Below, in pieces: positions 10,524 through 20,975 of a stretch of 64,000 nucleotides of DNA. Position 1 is the first letter of the stretch. Each line of letters opens with the position of its first letter. Location of the stretch: contig NC_061514.1 in assembly GCF_022539505.1 (NCBI RefSeq), forward strand, positions 327,467,090 through 327,531,089. The letters run 5' to 3'. The position numbers and the translations under genes were made by a program. This stretch comes from Lolium rigidum (lineage: Eukaryota > Streptophyta > Magnoliopsida > Poales > Poaceae). The notes below the pieces were generated by a model that was given only the letters and a program-made list of their open reading frames with translations, ran no database searches and was not told where the DNA came from.

Positions 10524-11287
10524 CTAGAGAATATCATACTGTTCAAACATCAGCCTATTTGCAACAATGGTCCCGTAAAAATGGCTTTTGAAGGTGCCTC
10601 AAGTTTTACGTTTTTTTTCTGTGAAACAAAACTAGGAAAATACATCGGTCGTGGACTCCATCCATTAAAGCAGAACGGCGCCGCCGCTCCATCACTCCCA
10701 CTCACATCCCGCCGCCGTCCGCCGCCGCGAAGCCAGCTTGCTCATCCCAGCAGCTTACTCTTCTCCCGGCTCTTTCCCCAGCCGATTAATCCCGTCGTCT
10801 CGCCTGCCGCCGGTCAGTGCTCCTCCTTTAGCCCCTAGCTTGCGAGGGCGGAATTCGGGGAAGAAACCGAGCGGAATTCCTTCAGCAAGCAACCAAGACT
10901 CCGGATCTTTGATATCCGTCTCCCTACTGTACTCGGATTTGCTTCAGCTATTCGAATTAGGAGTGTGCCCTCGGTTGGTGGTCTATACAAGTATTGACAG
11001 GAGCCTGTCTTCCGTCTGAAGAAATTTGTCCAAGCATCAGGCTTTTGCAATTATAGACAGGAGCCTGCCTTCCGTCTGAAGAAATTTGTCCAAGCATCAG
11101 GGTTTTGCAAGTATAGACAGCAGCCTGCCTTTCGTCTGAAGAAATTTGTCCAAGCATCAGGGCTTTGCAACTTTGGGAGTTACTGAAGAAATTTAGCCAC
11201 GAGTTCCGCCTTCCCTCAGTTATACTTGAAGAAGAAATTTGTCTGCTTGGCCCAAGTTCGAGACCTTTGCAGAGTGACACTGCTCTC
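10524..11287 (+). promoter_or_regulatory. Upstream region and leader of F-box copy 2
   Basis: Near-identical to the region before copy 1: CCG-rich stretch (10675-10735) then the three 60-bp units. It carries the short insertion near 10590 noted above. No distinct promoter motif could be fixed. Confidence 0.4.
10993..11172 (+). repeat. Three 60-bp direct repeats in F-box leader, copy 2
   Basis: Units at 10993, 11053 and 11113, matching the 5911-6090 array almost base for base. The third unit keeps AAGCATCAGG where copy 1 has AAGTATCAGG. Confidence 0.95.
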
Positions 11288-12691
11288 ATGGAGCTAAGTA
11301 GCGTCGCCTCGATGATGAGCCTAGGGAGTCTAGCTATACAGCGGACATCTTTGTGCTCCCTAGTCTTCAGAGTTTTGCAAAGGCTGGTAGGCTTCACTTC
11401 CGGCTCACTGAATAAATTCTGCAAAGATGTTCATCAACCACTGACCGAGACTATCGTGGGCACATCGCCAGAGCTGCCTCAGGACGTCTTGATGGGTATC
11501 TTTGCCACCCTTGAAATGCCTGACTTTATACGCGCTGGCGCCGTCTGCCTCTCTTGGCACTCTGCATATGCCAGCCTACGAAGCCTTGGGCAGTATAAAC
11601 TATGGCCGTGCCTCCTCTATACTTCTGAATCTGCTGGTGATAGCTCTGCTTGCCTCTACAGCCTCACTGAAAGGAGATCGTACAAGTTAACTCTTCCGGA
11701 GCCACCTATCCGCTCTAGGTGTTTGATTGGGTCCTCTCATGGCTGGCTACTTACTGTTGATGAGAGATCTGAGATGCATCTTCTCAATCCGATCACATGT
11801 GAACAGATTGCTTTACCTTCGGTGACCACCCTCGAGCATGTGAAGCCCATCTTTGATGAGTACGGTGTTCTCCACAAGTATGAATTGTCTTGGCTCACTG
11901 GAAGAACTACTAACTATATCTCACCGTTGATCTTCGCTCTTGACAAGCTGCGGGATGAATTCCAATATAAGGCATTTGTGTTCCCTGATACATCCACGGG
12001 AAGCTACATTGTGGTGCTCATCCATAACCCAGTGCGCCAGATCTCTTTTGCAAGGCTAGGGGATGATAAATGGACCTGGCTGCCGCATCATTATATCTAT
12101 TGCGATTGCATTTACAAGGATGGCTTGTTGTATGCTGTGTCTACAACGGGAGATCTTCACACTTTTGATCTTAGTGGCCCTACGGTCCAAATGAATACGA
12201 TCATAAGCATACACAGGGATGTTGACTGTGAGTATGCATACATTGTTCAATCTCCATCTGGTGATCTGCTTTTTATTTGGAGACTCTTTGAGGATTTGAA
12301 GTTGGAACCTGATCCTGGGGAAACTGTGTTTTGGAATACTACAAAATTCAGAATATATGAAGTTGAAGCTGCTGGGAGTAAACTTAAGGAAATCAATTGC
12401 TTGCGTGACCATGTTTTGTTTCTTGGGCATAATGAATCACTTTGTCTCAGTGCTGAAGAATACCCATCGCTCAAGGCAAATCATGTCTACTTTACTGACG
12501 ATAATATGTTGTGGACATTGGGATTTAAGAATAATCACCGTGATATGGGAATTCTCAACTTGGATGATAACAGCAAGGAAGAACTTGTATCTTCTCAGCT
12601 TTGTTCCAACTTTCCGGCTCCTATTTGGATTACACCTGATTTTAGAAACATGAACTTGGCTTCAGGTGCTGCTTACAAAATGGTTGAGTGA
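11288..12691 (+). CDS. F-box protein with DUF295 domain, copy 2
   Basis: Encodes 467 residues from the conserved ATG (MELSSVASMM) to TGA. F-box at about 60-100, including LPQDVLMGIFATL and VCLSWHSAYA; DUF295 propeller region about 135-440. It retains the IVGTS residues missing from copy 1 and found (as IVGTL) in copy 3, so it is the more ancestral of the two tandem copies. Substitutions relative to copy 1 concentrate in the propeller (for example PHHYIYCDC versus PPHYLFSDC), where substrate specificity would lie. That would fit drift or diversification. Role inferred: substrate receptor of an SCF ubiquitin ligase. The frame is open and no disabling change is visible. Confidence 0.86.
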   Translation: MELSSVASMMSLGSLAIQRTSLCSLVFRVLQRLVGFTSGSLNKFCKDVHQPLTETIVGTSPELPQDVLMGIFATLEMPDFIRAGAVCLSWHSAYASLRSLGQYKLWPCLLYTSESAGDSSACLYSLTERRSYKLTLPEPPIRSRCLIGSSHGWLLTVDERSEMHLLNPITCEQIALPSVTTLEHVKPIFDEYGVLHKYELSWLTGRTTNYISPLIFALDKLRDEFQYKAFVFPDTSTGSYIVVLIHNPVRQISFARLGDDKWTWLPHHYIYCDCIYKDGLLYAVSTTGDLHTFDLSGPTVQMNTIISIHRDVDCEYAYIVQSPSGDLLFIWRLFEDLKLEPDPGETVFWNTTKFRIYEVEAAGSKLKEINCLRDHVLFLGHNESLCLSAEEYPSLKANHVYFTDDNMLWTLGFKNNHRDMGILNLDDNSKEELVSSQLCSNFPAPIWITPDFRNMNLASGAAYKMVE

Positions 12692-13316
12692 GCTTGCAGT
12701 TGTGTGGTTTGCTAGGCTATTGCGCTTCTTAGAGAAAGTCATGGACAAACTACTCAAGTGATCACTTGGACCCCAAGTCCATCCACACTAGCTTCGACCC
12801 AGTTGAATAAATAGTTCGAGTTTTTCTTTGTTTACCCATGCTGTAATCATGTACATCACACAGTTTAATGTATCAATGGAAAACTTGAGGAATACCCAAT
12901 TTCCCTCTGGTGTGTGTCTGCATCTGCGTGTGTATTTTTCGTTTACAATTAGCAAATTTTTTTGAAATATTAAACTGTCAAAAGATGCAGGAAATTTGAC
13001 TCATTTGTTAGTTAGTGTGTTGTTGATGGTTGCAAGGGAATTCTGGTAAGGGAAGAATCCTTGCTTCATCAGCAGAGTCTGCATTGCTCTCTCTCTCACT
13101 CCTTTTCTTTGAGTTTTTTGGGTAAGTGGGTAACAGTGCTACCAAGTACCAATCATGGGTATTCCTGGATGTTAATCGCCATTGTCATTCATAACTGTGC
13201 ACATGGTTCAGAAACTATAGGTTGCATAAATTGAATGCTAAATAATCTGTGTTACTCTCCTGCCGTGGTTTGTTGATATGGTTCTGTGGTATGTCCTTTT
13301 GCACTGATGTCATCGA
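12692..13316 (+). other. 3' UTR and downstream region of F-box copy 2
   Basis: AATAAA at 12806-12811 is the likely polyadenylation signal. The rest matches 7595-8206 of unit 1 with small indels and contains no gene. Confidence 0.55.
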
Positions 13317-13500
13317 GATGGCAAGTTGGAATGCACTACCTGTTGTGTGGAGGGAGCACTCGTGTTGGAGATAGTGTTGAAGGGGATCAATATGGAGGTA
13401 CATAGAGGCGAGCTTGCGGCGGTGGTTGGAACGGTTGGGTCCGGCAAGTCGTCAATGCTATCTCGCATCATAAGGAGAGATGCACAAGGTCTCAGGCAAG
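13317..13500 (+). pseudogene. ABCC transporter exon relic with Walker A, copy 2
   Basis: Same exon relic as at 8207-8390, with Walker [10 protein letters not shown] at 13428-13454 and the GTAAGT donor-like site at 13501. One visible change is RIIRRD for RIIGRD. As in unit 1 there is no following exon, so a functional transporter is excluded. Confidence 0.75.
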
Positions 13501-14734
13501 GTAAGTCAGTGTAATTTTATATGGAAAACAGACATCCTTGTGTATCAAAATAATTTGCTATTTGCTCATTCATTTGGTGCAACATTCTTCTTGTTTCTCA
13601 AGACTTATTTATGTGACACTCTTAAGGAAAAATGCAAGGTTTTTGCTGGTTTATTTTGTAAAATCAGCAAAGTTGGGCGCAAATTTTGTAACTTAATGAG
13701 TGCAGTTTTGTGTCAACTACCTATATATGCCACATATATAGTATTCACATGGCTCATATTTGACCTCTGTTTTCTTATATTTTTCCTGGCAAGAGCTTTC
13801 AGAGAAAGATACTTTTTTTTTTCATTAAGCAGGGTCATACTGGTATATTCAGATTGAACCAAAGTTACAGGAAAGCTCATACAAAAAATTCATGCTCAGA
13901 TAACAGAGCATACATGTTTCTGCTCAACATGAGCCCAGCAACAGTTATAAATTCTACACTACGTGTAGGCATATCTTCTATTCCGAACTGCAGTTTATCT
14001 GCATTGGTTTATTATTACAACATCAAAATAACTGTAGAATGAGAAGAGTGATTTGGACGCGTTTACGTATGATTTTATGATACTAATTTGAAACCAATGC
14101 GGAAAAGGTGCTATACAAATATGAGATTAATCCCCATAATTAATTTAGGCCTCCATATCACGATGGTGGGAACTGCCTAAGAGTTTTTTTACCAATAAGG
14201 AATAACTGAGTTAAAAGAAAGCAAGTGATTTACATTCATATTTCCTAAAGTTATACTAACGAGAGAACACATTTGAAATCGAAATTCCATACCGAAGTGA
14301 TTGGAGTGTTCAGGGCTTACTTGAGTCACAGGAAATTGAATACTGTACCAGTCTGGCAACTAGACAAGGCCCTTGGATCTGGCACTGTTGAGCAGCATAA
14401 GAAGAGAAACAGTGTTGCAATGGAACCTTTGGTCTACTAAGTGCACAACAGGGTCAGGAACTTGACCATAATCCTCATACTGGATGATGAATTTAACAAC
14501 ATACAAGCCAAACAATGGATCAAAGCGCTCCATTCAATACATTCACGAATTCCAATATACAACTGTCGGTTATCCATTCACAAACACACACAAAGCAACA
14601 AGATTTGCAACAGAAAGGACTGTTGTGATCTTCAATGTTTTCACTCCTCAAACATACTGCTTCCACCAGCATGTTTCTGCTCAATACGAGCCCAACAACA
14701 GAGTTATAAGTTGTACACTAGGGGTGCTATACTG
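13501..14734. other. Spacer, unit 2
   Basis: No gene seen. Aligns with 8391-9636 of unit 1, including the short direct repeat (CATGTTTCTGCTC near 13913 and near 14670). Confidence 0.4.
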
Positions 14735-17700
14735 CTATTGATCACATGGCTGTGGCTGTCGAACATACTTCTTCCACCAGTCAGCAGGTGATCTGTGACA
14801 AAAGTGGACATGCCTCTCCTGGTCCAGGCCTGGGCGCACCCTCACGCTGCAGCCGGGCTCGTCACAGCGAACGTGTTGCCCATTGCGACGATGAAACTCA
14901 TCACAGTGCAAAATTATCTACAGATGAAAAGAAAAAATAGCGTTAGCTCAAAACTCAACTGGGAGTTTTTTCAAAGTACATCAATTAAGTACTCACACAA
15001 TCGGTAGAAACAGTACACTTTGTAGCCTTTTGCTCTTCAAAGGTGCAGAAGTGGCAAACGGTTGACTTTGGCGGGCATGGCCGTGTGCAGTACTCAACAT
15101 ACAAACGGATCGTCTTCTCAGGCACTTGTTCGCCACCAACGTACTATGGAAAATGGAAATGTAAAGTTTGCTCTCAGCTCAGCAAATTTAAAGGAAGAAA
15201 AAAAACTTGATGCTTAAGTGAAGCACAAAAGTTTGGTGTCAGAAATGGCTGCACTCATGCTTAAGTCACATGTAATCTTACTAGTTACTACCAAATGATT
15301 CTTAGAATTTAGAATTGCAGAGTACTCTTAGAATTTAGATTTTCTATAAGAGAAAGCAACTGCTTGGTAGAAGGAACAAAAGCAGTCTTAATTTCGAGAC
15401 AGTTACACAAGTTATGCACAAAAGCTAAAGAGTGTTGAACTAGCATTCCATGACGAAGTGAGAAAATAATTTACTGCATTCAATTTTATGTCTCATCAAG
15501 AATCATAAGAACAGAACAATTATGGTATTGGTGACACTGCAACCAACATAGTGAAGCATAGGCTGCATGATGAGTGTTCATGATTAGCAGCAAAATCAGT
15601 TCAAGGTCACCAGAACAGAATGTTCTTGTAATCACCAGTAGCATCATAAAACCGTCCAAGTCATAATTGAAACGCTCTGAAATTAGAAGGTTCAGTAAGC
15701 TAGCAGGTCATAATAATCAGTGCACATAATTCTTCAGTTTGGCATCAAACTAGTGGTGCTGCCTCAGGTAATGTGGAGCCAAGATCTTGTTGATAGTGCA
15801 TTTTGTTGGCATGTTAATTCTGGAACTATCCTATGTGGGATGTGGGAAATATGGACTTGATCGAAAAATCCCAAAGTCTGTAACGCAAGCAAGCAGGTGG
15901 GCTACTGATCATATTCAGACCCTAAAGAAGCAAGTCAAGACTCCCTATGTGGCATCCCCTCCGGATAGAATTATACACAGAGAGCTGTGAATCTTTTACG
16001 GAACATGGATGCAGCATCTCACGGAAGAATTTTGTTTGCAAAATTTTCACATAATCTGTTTCACCAAATGATTCTTAGAATTTAGAATTGCAGAGTACTC
16101 TTAGAATTTAGATTTCTATAAGAGAAAGCAACTGCTTGGCAGAAGGAACAAAAGCAGTCTGAATTTCGAGACAGTTACACAAATTATGCACAAAAGCTAA
16201 AGAGTACTGAACTAGCACTACATGACGAAGTGAGAAAAATAATTTACTGCATTCATTTTTATGTCTCATGAAGAATCATAAGAACAGAACAATTATGGTA
16301 TTGGTGACACTGCAACCAACATAGTGAAGCATAGGCTGCATGATGAGTGTTTGATTAGCAGCAAAATCAGTTCAAGTCACCAGAACAGAATGTTCTTGTA
16401 ATCAACAGTAGCATCATAAAATCGTCCAAGTCATAATTGGGACGCTCTGAAATTAGAAGGTTCAGTAAGCTAGCAGGTAATAACTTAATGAATGCACACA
16501 ATTCTTCAGTTTGGCATCAAACTAGTGGTGCTGCGTCAGGTAATGTGGAGCTAGCCAAGATCATGTTGATAGTGCCTTTTGTTGGCATGTTAATTGTGCA
16601 ACTATCCTATGTGGGATGTGGGAAATATGGACTTGATCGAAAAATCCCAAAGTCTGTAACGCAAGCAAGCAGGTGGGCTACTGATCATATTCAGACCCTA
16701 AAGAAGCAAGTCAAGACTCCCTATGTGGCATCCCCTCCGGATAGAATTATACACAGAGAGCTGTGAATCTTTTACGGAACATGGATGCAGCATCTCACGG
16801 AAGAATTTTGTTTGCAAAATTTTCACATAATCTGTTTCACCAAATGATTCTTAGAATTTAGAATTGCAGAGTACTCTTAGAATTTAGATTTCTATAAGAG
16901 AAAGCAACTGCTTGGTGGAAGGAACAAAAGCAGTCTGAATTTCGAGACAGTTACACAAATTATGCACAAAAGCTAAAGAGTACTGAACTAGCACTACATG
17001 ACGAAGTGAGAAAAATAATTTACTGCATTCATTTTTATGTCTCATGAAGAATCATAAGAACAGAACAATTATGGTATTGGTGACACTGCAACCAACATAG
17101 TGAAGCATAGGCTGCATGATGAGTGTTCCTGATCAGCAGCAAAATCAGTTCAAGTCACCAGAACAGAATGTTCTTCTAATCACCAGTAGCATCATAAAAT
17201 CGTCCAAGTCATAATTGGAACGCTCTGAAATTAGAAGGTTCAGTAAGCTAGCAGGTAATAACTTAATGAATGCACATAATTCTTCAGTTTGGCATCAAAC
17301 TAGTGGTGCTGCGTCAGGTAATGTGGAGCTAGCCAAGATCATGTTGATAGTGCCTTTTGTTGGCATGTTAATTGTGCAACTATCCTATGTGGCATGTGGG
17401 AAATATGGACTTGATCGAAAAATCTCAATGTCTGTAACGCAAGCAAGCAAGCAGGTGGGCTACTGATCATATTCAGACCTTATTGGAGCAAGCCAAGACT
17501 CCCTATGTGGCATCCCCTCCGGATGGAATTATACACAGACAGGCACAGAACATGGATGCAGCATCTCACGGAAGAAGGCAAGATTTCTTACCACATCGGG
17601 CGGTGGGGTCGGAGGGGTCGGTGGCGTCGGAGAGGGGGACCTCCTGGCAGGACGAGGAGGACGAGGATAGTACCACGCGTAGCGCTTCGGCGTCGACGGC

Positions 17701-18140
17701 TGTCGCTTCGGGGTCGACGGCTGTCGCTTCGGCGGCGACGGCTGTCGCGGCGGCGGCGTGTTCTCTCCCTGTAGCAGGCGGCGGATGAACTCGGGGACGA
17801 GGCGGAGCACGCGCTGGAGGAAGTCGCGGCCTACGGCGCGCGCGCGCTGGAGGAGGTTGCGGATGACGGCGAGCGCGCACCGTCCGGGATGGAGCACAGC
17901 GTCGACGGCGCCGCGGGCGCGTGCCACCGCTCGCCGGAGTAGAGGCTCCCCCGCAGGCTGCGCGTCGTCGCGCCAGTTCTTCCTGGCCATGGCTGCTGCT
18001 GTACTGGCCCTTCTCGCGTTCTTGGAGCGGAGGAAGGCGCCGGGGTGGCGGAGGCAGTCGATGGCGCCGCCGCCGAGCGCCACCGCGCCGCGGAGAAGAC
18101 GCCTGACGGGGCCGCGCTCACGCTTCGGCGCCCTCGCCAT
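14735..18140 (-). CDS. Three-exon gene for basic, proline-rich Cys/His protein, copy A
   Basis: Exon 1 is 17592-18140 (ATG at 18138-18140; donor GTAAGA), exon 2 is 14997-15143 (CATAG acceptor; GTGAGT donor), and exon 3 is 14735-14917 (CTGTAG acceptor; TAG stop). The lengths 549, 147 and 183 bp are all multiples of three, so both introns are phase 0. The product is 292 residues. Residues 1-125 are Arg-rich with an internal repeat: about 15-34 and 68-87 share LR..AVA, GA(I/V)D, L.HPG. Residues 128-182 are proline-rich with QPSTPKR repeats. Exon 2 carries C206-x6-C213-x2-C216-x9-C226. Exon 3 carries C237-x3-H241, then C250-x4-C255-x12-H268-x3-C272, then DWW. The last spacing fits a C2HC/C2H2-like zinc finger. 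I do not recognise the family. It faces F-box copy 2 tail to tail. Intron 1 contains a tandem triplication. Confidence 0.72.
15291..17576 (-). repeat. Tandem triplication (about 775-bp unit) inside intron 1 of copy A
   Basis: Units start with CCAAATGATTCTTAGAATTT at 15291, 16064 and 16840, giving periods of 773 and 776 bp. Each ends in the segment around CATGGATGCAGCATCTCACGG next to exon 1. Copy B has a single unit (about 25419-26166) and copy C a diverged single one. The repeated open frames inside (near 15787, 16437 and 17215) are intronic and lack a start or splice context; I do not call them genes. Confidence 0.92.
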
Positions 18141-18663
18141 CGACGATCTTGAGCGTTTCTTGGCCGGTCTTGGCCGCGCGCGGTTCTTGGCCTTGTTGAT
18201 CCTCCGGCCGGTCTTGAGTTGAGTTGGGGAAGCAGACGAGTTCCCTGTCTCCCCGGCGTCGCTTCAGCCAAGAAGGCTTGGATGGGTCGGCGAGGGCAGT
18301 TCTTGGCGGCGGGGAAATTTCTTGGCTTGGATGGGGGAGCGGCGAGGATTCGGGCGGAAGGAACTGGCTTTGCGAGCAGCGGCCGAGGTGCTTTTGAGAG
18401 AAGAAGAGGAGGGAACTAGAACCGGGGCGCCGTTCCGTTCCGTTGCCAGCTCCCTGAGGCCGGCCCAGCTCAAGCCCTCTCCACGAGAGATTTGGCCCAT
18501 GAATTATTTTTTCGAAATGCATTTTTCTTTAGTAGAACTGCAGCGTTCCAATGAAATCGCCAACTGGTTACACAAAACATAGCTTTTCTCTAGAACATTC
18601 CAGAAGGAGAGCTCAGCAATAAAAATTACAGGAAAACCTAAGAATAAGAAAATTTTAAAGAAG
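18141..18663 (-). promoter_or_regulatory. Upstream region of three-exon gene, copy A
   Basis: Conserved with the matching regions of copies B (26733-27250) and C (39307-39796). It includes a pyrimidine-rich leader and the ATCTCTC(A/G)(C/T)GGAGA block, which in copy C precedes GAGCTGGGCCGG. A likely promoter and 5' UTR by position only; no TATA box was fixed. Confidence 0.4.
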
Positions 18664-18961
18664 GGTGATGTCGATACCTATAACCACCACCGCCGCTCCA
18701 TGGATTTCAGCCACCGCCACCATTGTTGCCATAGCGCCCACCATAGTGCCGTTGCAATTTTTGAAAGAACCAGGCGCACGACTTCCATGATTCCATCCGA
18801 TTTTCTGAAAAAGCACCGTGTTGAGTGCTTTTCACTGGGGCGTGGCTCCACCCGCTCCCGACCAAGGTGGAGAGGGGCGCGCTATGTGCGAGACCACACA
18901 TTTGTGATGTTGATGATGGGTTTCCTCCACTTTCGTTCGTCCTATGATTGGTTGTGTGCAT
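18664..18961 (-). pseudogene. Gly/Tyr-rich exon-like segment, copy A
   Basis: On the minus strand the segment reads YGGRYGNNGGGG, then a TGA stop, then NPWSGGGGYRYR. The same segment occurs in copy B (with the same stop) and copy C, where the stop codon is instead TGG (Trp). It lies about 550 bp upstream of the three-exon gene on the same strand in all three places. That suggests an older first exon or a separate small gene, now broken here. Function unknown. Confidence 0.45.
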
Positions 18962-19194
18962 CTATTGATGTAGAGACCGGGGCAAGGCTTTCATTTTAAA
19001 AAGAACTTTCATCCTATAACTCATTTTGGGCCGACAACACAACGGAAAATGTACAACCCAGAATATATAAACACACCTCAGCCCTATGTTAGGGTTACCG
19101 CTTCCCATATGTTTTGATATGGTATTAGAGCTAGCTTCTTCCAAACACATCTAGGTCACTGCCACCATCAGCATCGTCGCCGTCGACAAGCATC

Positions 19195-20975
19195 ATGTCG
19201 TCTTCTTCATCATCGGCATCTGGTGCGGTGGTTCTCAACATCAACCTCTCGGAAAAGTTAACCCGAGAGAATTTACTGCTTTGGCAAACCCAAGTTCTCC
19301 CTGAGATTCGTGGTGCTCAGTTGTTTGGCTTCCTCCATGGATCGTCGGTGGAACCGGAGAAGGAGATCAATACCAAATACAAGGATGGGGTTGTGTGAAT
19401 ATTCCCAATCCCGAGCATGTGTGATGGGTTGCGCAAGACCATACCATCCTAGGGTTCTTGGTCAGGAATATTTCAAGGGAGGTTCTTACACAGATGGTTG
19501 GCCTCTCGACTACCACCGCGGTCTGGAAAGCTGTGATGGATATGTTCTCCGTGCAGTCATAGTCGCAAATCGTGCACCTCCACACGAAGATGAATCAGTG
19601 TCACAAGGAGGATAAAACAAGGCAGGTCTACCTGGATGAGATCAAGGGTCTCTCCGGCGAGATGGCATCTGCTGGAAAGCCCATGGACACCATGGACGTG
19701 ATTTCACACATCCTCGTTGGGCTCGATGATACCTATGACGGTTTCGTTTCCGCGATCAATGCCTTGCTGGAGGCGAAGAAGAACGTGACTCTGAGCGATG
19801 TATATGCTCAGTTCATGGCATATGAGTCTCGGATGGAAGGGAGGCCCTCTGGAGATGGGTGATCTGTAAACGCTGACACTCATGGAGGTCGCTGTTGTGG
19901 GTATACTTCATGGGTGTACCATCGACAATGGCCAGATCCGGCAAGCCCGGGTGGCCCATAGATGGTGATGGTGGCATATGGCCCATTGAGCGGCCCAGTT
20001 TCTGCTGATCAAGATGTAGGAAGTCCATCCTAGGAACAAGGAGCCGAATCCACCGACCTACACTGGAAGTCAGATCCGGCCTGGCCCATCGGGGGTAGAT
20101 GGATCCAGTACGGCGTATAGGTGTAGGCGGATCCTTGACGTGCACGACAATGTAATATTTCGTAGTTAGGCAAGATTATATTCCAGCTAGGACTCCCCGT
20201 GTAAACCCTAGATCTTGGCGCCTTTATAAGCCGGATCCCGGGAGTCCTAGAGGCACAATCACAACTTATTGTAACAATGCGAAAGCGCCCAGATAATTCC
20301 AGACAAGCAGCAGTAGGCCTTGTCCTCGAGCAGGTGTTCCGAAGTTGGGTAAATCGCGTACGACCGTTCTGAGGACTCTCCGCCTAATGGCCCCTACTTC
20401 TTCTTCCCTCCATGAGGATCTCTCCTCTAGAGTACCGTTGAATAGGCAACGACAGTCGCAGTGGTGGCCGTGGACGTGGGAACTACTAGAAGCAGTTCCA
20501 GCACCGTGATCAGGACCAATACCAGTATCGTGATTAGGGCAGTGGTTATGATCAAAGAACACAATAATCGTGATCGGTATAGAGGCGGCCGAGGCAATGG
20601 CGGTGATCGCTACCCACAGGGCAGCCGTCCATATGGAGCCGGTCGCAGCGATGAGACCTACTAGGTGTGTGGCAAGGTTGGCCACATTGCCTTGAACTAT
20701 TGGAAGAGGTTCAACAAAGGTTACCGGGGTCCGGATAAATCAGCGGGTGCAACATATGGTTCTTGTTCTTATGGTGTCGATACAAATTGGTACATCGACA
20801 CCGGAGCAACTGATCATGTCACAGGCGAGGATATACATCACATTGGTGAATCTATAATTCGTACCCCTAATCGTGATTTGCATCTCAAAAATATTATGCA
20901 TGTTCCAAGTGCATATAAGAGTCTCTTATCCACTAGCCGTCTAGCCAAAGATAATCATGCCTTTCTTGAGTATTG
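19195..20975 (+). pseudogene. Copia gag-protease, disrupted
   Basis: It begins with MSSSSSSASGAVVLNINLSE and continues LTRENLLLWQTQVLPEIRGA, the copia gag N-terminal motif (Retrotran_gag_3 type). A frameshift to a stop follows near 19398, and gag coding resumes at 19572-19862. After the solo LTR come a Gly/Arg-rich stretch, a zinc knuckle reading CGKVGHIALNYWKRF in which the last Cys has become Tyr, and a protease start WYIDTGATDHVTG with the catalytic DTG-type triad. Several stops and the insertions make it inactive. Confidence 0.8.
19893..20454 (+). mobile_element. Solo LTR, 562 bp
   Basis: Starts TGTTGTGGGTATAC and ends GGCAACGACA, bounded by the direct duplication GTCGC at 19888-19892 and 20455-20459. 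Copy B has the uninterrupted site (GGTCGCAGTGGTGG, near 28413), which proves the insertion and its orientation-independent boundaries. A CCTTTATAAG promoter-like box lies near 20219. No internal region, so it is a recombination product. Confidence 0.9.

Larger units (their letters stand above)
9931..15030 (+). repeat. Tandem duplication, unit 2
   Basis: Second unit of the 5.07-kb direct duplication. It begins with GCCTCGTCACCGCTTCC, matching 4858 onward, and stays aligned until about 15030 in exon 2 of the three-exon gene, where unit 1 had been cut. Differences include 'GAAGGTGCCTCAA' inserted near 10590 relative to unit 1, the five extra F-box codons, and small indels in the 3' spacer. Confidence 0.92.
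19010..20975 (+). mobile_element. Ty1/copia relic A (LTR tail, primer site, gag, protease start)
   Basis: An LTR tail ending in CATATGTTTTGATA is followed by TGGTATTAGAGC (19120-19131), a one-base variant of the tRNA-iMet primer-binding site. The gag region starts at 19195. The element is interrupted by a solo LTR at 19893-20454, and ends abruptly at 20975 where another LTR inserts in the protease-integrase part. It is a segmental duplicate of copia relic B at 27595: the same element sits at the same distance from the three-exon gene, so the insertion predates that duplication. Confidence 0.85.

Noticed and set aside
15787..17466. Repeated plus-strand open frames with MLIVPFVGMLIVQLSYV
   Set aside because: Located in the tandem units of intron 1 of copy A, not preserved in copy C, no splice or start context. 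A hydrophobic-looking frame in AT-rich DNA.
17758..18222. Long plus-strand open frame rich in Arg and Ala, and similar frames at 26350-27051 and 39718-40257
   Set aside because: They lie antisense to exon 1 of the three-exon genes. High GC content removes stop codons in several frames; splice sites and conserved ligands support the other strand.
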